A stretch of DNA of 64,000 nt, taken from an uncultured Blautia sp. GTDB lineage: Bacteria; Bacillota; Clostridia; Lachnospirales; Lachnospiraceae. The translations under genes were made by a program, and so were the position numbers. This document shows, in pieces, positions 52,592 to 59,707 of this stretch. The stretch's first letter is position 1, and each line of letters opens with the position of its first letter. Where the stretch lies: contig UQAX01000005.1 in the NCBI GenBank assembly GCA_900539145.1, forward strand, positions 26,050 through 90,049, written 5' to 3'. The notes beneath the pieces were generated by a model, which was given only the letters and a program-made list of their open reading frames with translations, had not been told where the DNA came from and searched no databases.

Positions 52592-53224
52592 TTATCGATT
52601 ACAATTATCCTTACAGCTTGCTTTACACGGCATATCAAAGCTGGGATTAAAAGCATAGAAGTTTTTAGAGTCCAGTTCCTCCTGCACGCATCTTAAAGCT
52701 TCACCGAAACGCTGGAAGTGCACAATTTCTCTGGCTCTTAAAAACTTAATCGGCTCAATAATATCCGGATCATCTACCAGACGCAGGATATTGTCGTAGG
52801 TGGTACGCGCCTTTTGTTCTGCTGCCATATCCTCAAATAAATCCGTAATCGGATCGCCTTTTGACTGAAATTCACAGGCATTAAAAGGAATACCTCCGGC
52901 TGCCTGCGGCCAAACAGCCACAGTATGGTCTACATAGTAAGGTGCAAAACCGGCTTTTTCAATTTCTTCCATAGAAAGGTTTCTGGTAAGCTGGTGTACA
53001 ATGGTTCCTACCATCTCAAGGTGAGCCAGTTCCTCTGTTCCAATGTCATTTAATGTTCCCATAGCTATACGATTTGTCATAGAAAAACGCTGAGAAAGAT
53101 ATCGCATAGAAGCGCTGAGTTCCCCATCCGGTCCTCCATACTGGCTGATAATCACCTTTGCCGCTCTGGCATCCGGTTTCTTAATGTTGACAGGAAACTG
53201 TAATCTTTTTTCATAATTCCACAT
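52592..53224 (-). CDS. cotJC: Spore coat protein CotJC, manganese catalase family
   Basis: A 210-residue ferritin-like di-manganese protein. Helices carry GTEELAHLEMVGTIVH, AAEQKARTTYDNIL and REIVHFQRFGEAL with the metal-binding Glu and His residues. Its C-terminus has a Cys pattern (DMPCKASCKDNC). It ends the cotJABC group and should be a mother-cell product of the spore coat with possible peroxide-removing activity. Confidence 0.93.
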   Translation of the reverse strand: MWNYEKRLQFPVNIKKPDARAAKVIISQYGGPDGELSASMRYLSQRFSMTNRIAMGTLNDIGTEELAHLEMVGTIVHQLTRNLSMEEIEKAGFAPYYVDHTVAVWPQAAGGIPFNACEFQSKGDPITDLFEDMAAEQKARTTYDNILRLVDDPDIIEPIKFLRAREIVHFQRFGEALRCVQEELDSKNFYAFNPSFDMPCKASCKDNCNR

Positions 53225-53227
53225 ACC

Positions 53228-53500
53228 TTAGCATCCTCCTTCCCACGGCCACGGCTGCATTACCCATTCCCACCGACGACTGCAAGTATCGTTTGCGGTA
53301 TCAATGGTCAGCGGTCCGTAAAGTCTTGCATATTCTTTCAATGCTTTTCCCCGCATTTCTGACATTTCCTCATGATAAGCAAGGGCTTTTTCATCACAAG
53401 GATGGGTATCCAGATATAAGGTAATATCGTTCACCGCAAAGCTCACTTCATTAATCTTTTGCAGAAGCTCTTTTCTTGCATACATATCGTTTTTCGTCAT
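53228..53500 (-). CDS. cotJB: Spore coat protein CotJB
   Basis: A 90-residue protein: LLQKINEVSFAVNDITLYLDTHP, with ALKEYARLYGPLTID, then WEWVMQPWPWEGG, is the CotJB pattern. The ATG at 53500 overlaps the cotJA stop by 4 bases (ATGA) and has GAGAGGTG upstream; the frame from 53536 would lie inside cotJA. Three bases separate it from cotJC. Confidence 0.92.
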   Translation of the reverse strand: MTKNDMYARKELLQKINEVSFAVNDITLYLDTHPCDEKALAYHEEMSEMRGKALKEYARLYGPLTIDTANDTCSRRWEWVMQPWPWEGGC

Positions 53501-53790
53501 CTGCAAACACCTCTCTTTCCACAGAACGGCATACAAAGCTCAGGAAAAATCGTTCCTACCTGAAGCGCTTTTTGCAAGTGAAACGTATTGGTAAAATTCT
53601 GACACGGTACATAAGCCATGGCTAAAGGAAGATGGTCTGCATGTGCATAAACGCCCATATCTTCAATTTTATCACAACAACAGTCGGACGCAGTTCTCGG
53701 CATACAAGAGGCCTGCGTCGGCATTTCCCTTGGTTTCATTTTACAATTACAAGAGCGGGAAACTCCATAATTCATACGATAATTATCCAT
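53497..53790 (-). CDS. cotJA: Spore coat associated protein CotJA
   Basis: A 97-residue, cysteine-rich protein. AMAYVPCQNFTNTFH and ALQVGTIFPELCMPFCGKR are the family core (about residues 55-92). The N-terminal half holds CNCK and DCCCDK clusters that the Bacillus protein lacks. The ATG at 53790 has GGGGTG upstream. First gene of cotJABC. Confidence 0.85.
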   Translation of the reverse strand: MDNYRMNYGVSRSCNCKMKPREMPTQASCMPRTASDCCCDKIEDMGVYAHADHLPLAMAYVPCQNFTNTFHLQKALQVGTIFPELCMPFCGKRGVCR

Positions 53791-53809
53791 AATTTCACCC
53801 CTATACATA

Positions 53810-53827
53810 AACAGAAATTTTTCTGTT
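53810..53827. promoter_or_regulatory. Operator-like palindrome upstream of cotJA
   Basis: AACAGAAA-TT-TTTCTGTT, a perfect 8-bp inverted repeat 20 bases before the start codon. I found no clear sigma-E or sigma-K promoter here, so its role is open. Confidence 0.4.
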
Positions 53828-53882
53828 ATGACATTACAGTAATATTTTATGGAAAAACGCATAAAATGTTCCCCGCTCTTTT

Positions 53883-55064
53883 TTAACACAATGCTTTTTT
53901 CAGTTTTTCTATCATTTTATCCACGTGCTCTTTCTCTAAAATCAGAGGCGGTACAAGACGCAGTACATTTCCCTGTGCCTGAATGACCAGTAATCCTTCC
54001 TCCATGGCTTTTGTGCACACTTCTGCTACCGGCTGTTTCAAAACAATCCCCTGTATCAGGCCTTTCCCTCTTCTTTCTAAAACACAGTCCAACTCTTCTG
54101 TTAAACTGTCTAATTTGGCTTCCAAATAAGGAGTAATTTCTTTTACATGTCCTAAAATATCTTCTTCCTCAAAGATATCGAGAACTGTTTTTACAGCTTT
54201 ACATGCTAACGGATTTCCTCCGTAGGTTGCTCCGTGGTCTCCCGGTTTTAAAGAATTTTCCGCTACCTTTTTTGTCACTGCAAAAGCGCCTACCGGAATA
54301 CCGCTTCCAATTCCTTTTGCCATTGCAAGAATATCCGGTTTCACTCCGTAGCCCTGCCATGCAAACATAGAACCACTTCTTCCCATACCGCATTGCACTT
54401 CATCAAAAATCAACAAAATATCCTTTTCATCGCAGAGATTTCTGACTGCTTCCATAAATTCCTGTGTTGCCGGATGAATACCGCCTTCACCCTGAATTGG
54501 TTCTAAAATAATGGCACAAGTCTTATCTGTAACCATTTTTTTTACACTTTCGATGTTGTTAAATTCTGCAAAAGACACACCGGGAACTAAGGGTTCAAAA
54601 GGCGTTCTGTATGCCTCGTGCCCTGTGACAGACAACGCTCCGAAGGTACGTCCGTGAAAAGAATTTTCCATGGCAATAAATTCATATTTGCCGGATTTTT
54701 TATTATACGCATATCTTCTGGCTGTTTTCAATGCTCCTTCTATGGCTTCAGCGCCGCTGTTTGTAAAAAATATCTTATCCATCTGTGCATATTGATTTAA
54801 TTTTTCGGCAGCCTCGGCACAGTTCTTATGATAATACAGATTGGAGGTATGATAGAGTAAATCAATCTGCTTTTTTAACGCTTCTGCCAACTTTTTATTT
54901 CCGTATCCCAGCGCAGAAACAGCAAATCCCGCCCCAAAATCCAGATACTTTTTACCGTTTTCGTCATATAAATACATGCCTTCTCCGTGTTCAAAAGCAA
55001 TAGGAAAACGATTGTAAATATGAAGCAGATTTTCTTCTGAAGCTTCTATACTTTTATTCATCAT
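53883..55064 (-). CDS. argD: Acetylornithine aminotransferase
   Basis: A 393-residue class III PLP aminotransferase of arginine synthesis. FGAGFAVSALGYGN, FTNSGAEAIEGALKTAR, LIFDEVQCGMGRSG and the PLP lysine in ILAMAKGIGSGIPVG are present. The start overlaps the argB end by 11 bases (tandem ATGs at 55064 and 55061). It is the last gene of the arg operon in the window. Confidence 0.95.
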   Translation of the reverse strand: MMNKSIEASEENLLHIYNRFPIAFEHGEGMYLYDENGKKYLDFGAGFAVSALGYGNKKLAEALKKQIDLLYHTSNLYYHKNCAEAAEKLNQYAQMDKIFFTNSGAEAIEGALKTARRYAYNKKSGKYEFIAMENSFHGRTFGALSVTGHEAYRTPFEPLVPGVSFAEFNNIESVKKMVTDKTCAIILEPIQGEGGIHPATQEFMEAVRNLCDEKDILLIFDEVQCGMGRSGSMFAWQGYGVKPDILAMAKGIGSGIPVGAFAVTKKVAENSLKPGDHGATYGGNPLACKAVKTVLDIFEEEDILGHVKEITPYLEAKLDSLTEELDCVLERRGKGLIQGIVLKQPVAEVCTKAMEEGLLVIQAQGNVLRLVPPLILEKEHVDKMIEKLKKALC

Positions 55065-55950
55065 AATACTTATTTTCTCCTTCCTGCAAAATGGCAGTTC
55101 CAATTCCTTTATTGGTGAAAATCTCCAGCAACAGACAATGTGGAATACGTCCATCTAAAATATGCACACGGGAAACTCCGTTTTCAATAGCATCAATGCA
55201 ACTGTGTAATTTCGGAAGCATTCCCCCTCCAATACAGCCTGTTTCCATCAATTTCTCTGCATCTTTTACCCACAATTCAGAAATTAAAGTAGACGGATCA
55301 GAAGGATCTTTATAAACTCCCTCCATATCTGTCAGGAACGCAAGCTTCTCTGCGTGCATTGCTTTTGCAATAGCGCAGGCTGCATCATCTGCATTGATAT
55401 TATAAGTATTCCACTCGTCATCCAGCCCCACCGGACACACAATCGGAAGGAAATCTTTTTCCAAAAGGTCGTATAAAACGTTGCTGTTTACCTCTTTAAT
55501 TTCTCCTACAAATCCAATATCCTTTCCATCTGAATATTTCTTTTCCACCTTTAAAAGACCGCCGTCTTTTCCGCTAATTCCAATGGCACGGACACCCAGA
55601 CTTTCCACCAGCTGTACCAGACTTTTATTTACTTTTCCCAAAACCATTTCTGCAATTTCCATGGTTTCCTCATCTGTTACACGAAGACCATTGATAAACT
55701 GTGGCTCTTTGCCTGTTTTTGCCACCCATTTGCTGATTTCCTTGCCTCCGCCGTGTACTACGATAGGCTTAAATCCAACCAGTTTTAAAAGAGTTACATC
55801 TTCGATTACCTTTCTTTTTAAGGCTTCGTCCGTCATGGCGCTTCCGCCGTATTTTACTACGATAATTTTTCTGTTAAACTTCTGAATATAAGGCAAAGCC
55901 TCTACTAAAACCTTTGCTTTTTCAAGATATTTTTCCATATTTTTATTCAT
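55054..55950 (-). CDS. argB: Acetylglutamate kinase
   Basis: A 298-residue kinase that phosphorylates N-acetylglutamate. IIVVKYGGSAM near residue 30, VHGGGKEISKW, and NINADDAACAIAKAM mark the family. The C-terminal GTAIL is normal. The ATG at 55950 has AGGAG 8 bases upstream and follows the argJ stop by 4 bases. Confidence 0.95.
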   Translation of the reverse strand: MNKNMEKYLEKAKVLVEALPYIQKFNRKIIVVKYGGSAMTDEALKRKVIEDVTLLKLVGFKPIVVHGGGKEISKWVAKTGKEPQFINGLRVTDEETMEIAEMVLGKVNKSLVQLVESLGVRAIGISGKDGGLLKVEKKYSDGKDIGFVGEIKEVNSNVLYDLLEKDFLPIVCPVGLDDEWNTYNINADDAACAIAKAMHAEKLAFLTDMEGVYKDPSDPSTLISELWVKDAEKLMETGCIGGGMLPKLHSCIDAIENGVSRVHILDGRIPHCLLLEIFTNKGIGTAILQEGENKYYDE

Positions 55951-55954
55951 CTTC

Positions 55955-57178
55955 TTAGCTCCTATAATCTGCATTGATGTCAATATATCCATGTGTCAAA
56001 TCACAACCCCACGCTGTTGCTTTTTCCGTTCCTGCTTTTATATCTGCCACAACACAAACCTCTGTCTGTGATAAGATTTCTGTTGCTTTTTCCTCACTGT
56101 AATCCAGAGCCATTCCGTTTTCTACAAGCTTTAATTCTCCTGCGCTGCTCTGTATAAACAAGTCTGTTTTTTCCGGTTCAAATTCCACTCCTGCATAACC
56201 CATGGCACAGAGAATTCTGCCCCAGTTAGCATCATGTCCTGCAATGGCTGTTTTCGTAAGATTGGAGCAAATCACAGATTTTGCCAACGTTTTTGCCTGT
56301 TGCTTCGTCTCTGCTCCCTGAACCGTCACCTCCAAAAGAGCGGTAGCTCCTTCTCCATCACCGGCGATTTTCTTTGCCAAGGTTGTATTGACTTCATGAA
56401 GGGCTTCTTTAAAAATTTCTAACTCCTTTGTGCCTTTTTGAATTTCCTTATTTCCTGCCATCTGGTTGGCTAAAAGCAGAACCGTATCGTTGGTAGAGGT
56501 GTCTCCATCCACAGAAATCATGTTATAAGTTTCTTCCACATCACTGCTCAAAGCCGCCTGCAACGCTTCTTTTGAAATCACCGCATCTGTTGTAATAAAC
56601 GCCAGCATGGTACACATATTGGGATGTATCATGCCTGAGCCCTTTGCCATTCCGCCAATAGTCACGGTTGTTCCGTCAAGTTCAATGGTTACTGCTGCTT
56701 CTTTTTCTTTTGTATCCGTAGTCATAATCGCCTTCGCAGCCAAATTTCCCATTTCCAAGCCTTCCGCTTTTTCTTTAGCTAGTAAATGCACACCGTCCTT
56801 CATTTTTTCTACCGGAAGCTGCATGCCAATCACTCCGGTAGAGCCGATTAGTACGCTTTCTGTCTCTGTTTCCAGTACCTTGGTTACCTCTTTCGCCACT
56901 TCTTTACAACATTCCATTCCGGCATCTCCTGTACAGGCATTGGCAATTCCGGAATTGATAACGATTACCTGTGGCTTTGCATTACTTTCCACTACTTTTT
57001 TATCCCATTTTACAGGAGCTGCTTTCACCACATTTGTAGTAAAAGTACCTGCTGCCTCACAGGGCTTTTGGCTGTATACCAAAGCCATATCGGTTCTTCC
57101 CTGATATTTAATTCCCGCTGCTGCGGACGCTGCTTCAAACCCTTTTGCGGCAGTTACTCCGCCCTTTATTTTCTTCAT
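55955..57178 (-). CDS. argJ: Bifunctional ornithine acetyltransferase / N-acetylglutamate synthase
   Basis: A 407-residue ArgJ that recycles the acetyl group from acetylornithine to glutamate. The autocleavage region reads HPNMCTMLAFITTDA; the nucleophile threonine follows a cysteine where most ArgJ have alanine. GGVTAAKGFEAAS at the start and the block HDANWGRILCAMGY are typical. The ATG at 57178 has GCAGGAGGG upstream, only a few bases from the stop of the GNAT gene. Confidence 0.94.
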   Translation of the reverse strand: MKKIKGGVTAAKGFEAASAAAGIKYQGRTDMALVYSQKPCEAAGTFTTNVVKAAPVKWDKKVVESNAKPQVIVINSGIANACTGDAGMECCKEVAKEVTKVLETETESVLIGSTGVIGMQLPVEKMKDGVHLLAKEKAEGLEMGNLAAKAIMTTDTKEKEAAVTIELDGTTVTIGGMAKGSGMIHPNMCTMLAFITTDAVISKEALQAALSSDVEETYNMISVDGDTSTNDTVLLLANQMAGNKEIQKGTKELEIFKEALHEVNTTLAKKIAGDGEGATALLEVTVQGAETKQQAKTLAKSVICSNLTKTAIAGHDANWGRILCAMGYAGVEFEPEKTDLFIQSSAGELKLVENGMALDYSEEKATEILSQTEVCVVADIKAGTEKATAWGCDLTHGYIDINADYRS

Positions 57179-57179
57179 T

Positions 57180-57635
57180 TTATCCCTCCTGCTGCACATT
57201 AAACTGTGTAATATTCTCTGTATTTAAAATAAAATCATAATAGTTTAAGTCCTGTCTTTGCTGCCATCCAATAGTATTCCAAAAGGTATTTCCGATATCG
57301 TTCTGAGCAAAAGCAATTAAAGAAACATGGTTAATTCCTTCCTTTTGCAGTGCATCCATAACAGCCACTACCATGGCTTTTCCAATTCCTCTTCTTCGAT
57401 ATTTTTCATCTACGCATACATGATAAAGACAGCCTCTGCGTCCGTCATGTCCGCATAAAATTGCCCCCACAATTTTCGAATTTTCCACTGCTACAACACT
57501 GGTATTTGGATTTCTCTCCAGAAATTTTCTTACTCCTTCCTTTGAGTCATCAATACTGCGTATTCCAAATCCCTGTATCTTTTTCCATAAGCTGTATACT
57601 TCCTCGTAGTCCTCAATTACCATTTTTCTTATCAT
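57180..57635 (-). CDS. GNAT N-acetyltransferase in the arg operon
   Basis: A 151-residue GCN5-related acetyltransferase of the YpeA-like kind. VVGAILCGHDGRRGCLYHV (in part) and the acetyl-CoA loop EKYRRRGIGKAM are clear; TFWNTIGWQQR follows. It lies between argC and argJ with 1-base and 13-base gaps, so it is a member of the operon. A stand-alone N-acetylglutamate synthase is an attractive idea, because short GNATs do this in some Actinobacteria, but the sequence alone does not show the substrate. Confidence 0.8.
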   Translation of the reverse strand: MIRKMVIEDYEEVYSLWKKIQGFGIRSIDDSKEGVRKFLERNPNTSVVAVENSKIVGAILCGHDGRRGCLYHVCVDEKYRRRGIGKAMVVAVMDALQKEGINHVSLIAFAQNDIGNTFWNTIGWQQRQDLNYYDFILNTENITQFNVQQEG

Positions 57636-57648
57636 GCTGTCACCTCTT

Positions 57649-58689
57649 CTATGGAAACATGGGAATAAGCTCAAGTCCCTCTTTTTCATCTAATCCAAAC
57701 ATTAAGTTCATATTCTGTACAGCCTGACCTGCCGCACCCTTTACCAGATTATCCAGAGCGCCCATAACAATAATTCTGTCGGTTCTTTCATCAATCTGAA
57801 AACCGATATCAGTATAATTGCTTCCCTCTACCCATTTTGTTTCCGGATATACATTCTTTTCCAAAACACGGACAAATTTTTCTTCACCATAATATTTATC
57901 ATAAGTTTTTTTTACTTCTTCATAAGTAACTTCTTTTTTCAGTTTTGCATACTCTGTAACCAAAATTCCTCTGTTCATTGGTACAAGATGAGGGGTGAAA
58001 TTCAAAACAATTTCCTCTCCTGCCGCATATCCCAACTGTTCTTCTATTTCCGGTGTATGACGGTGATTTCCAACGGCATAGGCTTTCATATTTTCATTTA
58101 CTTCACAGAAAAGATTGTCGATTTTAGCTCCCCTTCCTGCTCCGGAGGTACCGGATTTTGCATCAATAATCAAGGTATCTGTGTCAATCAAGCCTTCTTT
58201 TACAAGGGGATATGCCGACAAAATGGAACAGGTAGTATAACATCCCGGGTTTGCCACAAGCCTTGCATTTTTAATTTTTTCCCTGTTGATTTCACATAAT
58301 CCGTATACTGCTTCTGGAAGAAACTGCGGACTTTTATGTGTGATTTTATACCATTTTTCATAGACAGACACATCCTTTAAACGAAAGTCAGCGCTTAAAT
58401 CTATGATTTTAACTTTTGAAAGGATTTCTTCATTCACAAGAGAAGAACACAGTCCCTGCGGCGTTGCGGTAAAGATTACATCTACCTGTTCTGCCAGTGT
58501 TTCTATATCGTCGTCCATACAGGCGGCATCTACAATCTGAAACATATTTCTGTAAACGTCCGCATACTTTTTGTCAAGATGACTTCTGGAACCATACCAT
58601 TTAATTTCTGCATTTTTATGCCCGGTTAAAATTCTTACAAGTTCTCCGCCTGCATATCCCGTAGAGCCAATAATTCCTACTTTAATCAT
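57649..58689 (-). CDS. argC: N-acetyl-gamma-glutamyl-phosphate reductase
   Basis: A 346-residue reductase of arginine synthesis. IIGSTGYAGGELVRIL binds NADP and the catalytic cysteine is in VANPGCYTTCSIL (about residue 149). SGTSGAGRGAK and AVGNHRHTPEIEEQL are typical. First gene of the operon; its promoter is covered by an ARG box. Confidence 0.95.
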   Translation of the reverse strand: MIKVGIIGSTGYAGGELVRILTGHKNAEIKWYGSRSHLDKKYADVYRNMFQIVDAACMDDDIETLAEQVDVIFTATPQGLCSSLVNEEILSKVKIIDLSADFRLKDVSVYEKWYKITHKSPQFLPEAVYGLCEINREKIKNARLVANPGCYTTCSILSAYPLVKEGLIDTDTLIIDAKSGTSGAGRGAKIDNLFCEVNENMKAYAVGNHRHTPEIEEQLGYAAGEEIVLNFTPHLVPMNRGILVTEYAKLKKEVTYEEVKKTYDKYYGEEKFVRVLEKNVYPETKWVEGSNYTDIGFQIDERTDRIIVMGALDNLVKGAAGQAVQNMNLMFGLDEKEGLELIPMFP

Positions 58690-58739
58690 CTCATTCTTCC
58701 TTTCTCTCTATCCTGTCCTTCATAAAATTCTTACTTTTA

Positions 58740-58774
58740 TGTATATTTAAAATTTTATTTTGCATAATTATACA
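58740..58774. promoter_or_regulatory. Tandem ARG boxes at the argC promoter
   Basis: The strong box is TGCATAATTATACA (58761-58774), near TGAAT-N4-ATTCA. A weaker half-site, TGTATATTTAAAAT, starts at 58740, exactly 21 bp away, the usual centre-to-centre distance of tandem ARG boxes. ArgR is encoded in this window at 19522-19980. Confidence 0.7.
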
Positions 58775-58795
58775 TCTACTTTTTCGATTATGCAA
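58767..58795 (-). promoter_or_regulatory. Sigma-A promoter of the arg operon
   Basis: Minus strand: -35 TTGCAT, 17 bp, -10 TATAAT. The whole -10 lies inside the strong ARG box. Confidence 0.75.
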
Positions 58796-58842
58796 GAGTT
58801 TTTTTCATTTTTTGTCAACTGCTTTTCTGTTGCTGTGTACGC

Positions 58843-58999
58843 AAAAGGAGTTGTCACTTTAAATGTCATACAGAAATATTTATACACTTTTAGCGAATTT
58901 GTCGAGCACGCTTTGAGATTACAAGCTCAAAGTGAGCACAGACTGAGCATAAAATGTATAAATATTTTTTGATATGCACCTAAAGGACAACTCCCTTTT
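58843..58999 (-). terminator. Composite terminator of udk with a nested repeat
   Basis: AAAAGGAGTTGTC (58843-58855) pairs with GACAACTCCCTTTT (58986-58999; one bulged C), extended by CTTTA/TAAAG. The right arm overlaps the udk stop and, on minus, the structure ends in CTCCTTTTG. Palindromic repeat copy 3 fills the loop. The rest of the 308-base argC-udk gap holds the promoter and ARG boxes. Confidence 0.7.
58875..58966. repeat. Palindromic repeat, copy 3 (inside a terminator loop, inverted)
   Basis: A 92-bp copy inverted relative to copies 1 and 2. The arms AATATTTATAC and GTATAAATATT pair, and the centre CTTTGAG/CTCAAAG pairs. The flanking CACTTTAAAT on its left is shared with the left flank of copy 2. 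Confidence 0.88.
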
Positions 59000-59615
59000 A
59001 TTCTTCACTGTCTAAAATTTTCTGTATGGTATTTTTCACCAATTCAAAAGCCGTGGAATTCATACCGCTGTTAATAACAATATCTGCCGTACTTCTGGTA
59101 GGCTCTACATATAAATAGTGCATAGGCTTTACCGTTGTCAGATACTGCTCTACCACGCCTTCGATATCTCTTCCTCTTTCCTTTACGTCTCGGATAACAC
59201 GGCGTAAAATTCTCTCGTCCGCATCTGCTTCTACATAGATTTTAATATCCATTAAATCCCGCAGACGTTCATCTGCCAACACAAGAATTCCCTCTAAAAG
59301 AATAACCTTTTTCGGTTCAACAGTCTGAACCTCACCGGAACGATTATGCTGTGTATAATCATATACAGGGCATTGTATGCTCTTGCCTTCCTTCAGCTCC
59401 TGAAGCTGCTGTACCAAAAGCTCGGTTTCCATTGCATCCGGATGGTCGTAATTAGTTTTCTTACGCTCCTCTAAAGGTATATCACTTTGGTCACGATAAT
59501 AATTATCATGATAAATGACTGCTACATTATCTTTAAATTCATCTCTCAATCGGTTTGTAAACGTTGACTTTCCGGAGCCTGTTCCTCCGGCAATTCCTAT
59601 AATCACACTTTTCAT
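58998..59615 (-). CDS. udk: Uridine kinase
   Basis: A 205-residue pyrimidine salvage kinase. Walker A GIAGGTGSGKSTFTNRL opens the protein; YHDNYYRDQSD and NYDHPDAMETELL form the substrate site; ERGRDIEGVVEQYL follows. The ATG at 59615 (GGATGGG upstream) fits the domain start; a frame from 59696 would overlap the promoter. Single-gene unit. Confidence 0.95.
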   Translation of the reverse strand: MKSVIIGIAGGTGSGKSTFTNRLRDEFKDNVAVIYHDNYYRDQSDIPLEERKKTNYDHPDAMETELLVQQLQELKEGKSIQCPVYDYTQHNRSGEVQTVEPKKVILLEGILVLADERLRDLMDIKIYVEADADERILRRVIRDVKERGRDIEGVVEQYLTTVKPMHYLYVEPTRSTADIVINSGMNSTAFELVKNTIQKILDSEE

Positions 59616-59667
59616 ATTTTTTCCCATCCGTATTTTACTGTTTTTTACTTTGTTTTCATGCGCCCTT

Positions 59668-59696
59668 ATTATATAATTTACGCCTTTTACTGTCAA
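59668..59696 (-). promoter_or_regulatory. Sigma-A promoter for udk
   Basis: Minus strand: -35 TTGACA, 17 bp, -10 TATAAT; both hexamers are perfect. It lies directly after the PBP gene stop. Confidence 0.9.
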
Positions 59697-59707
59697 CGGT
59701 AATTTCG

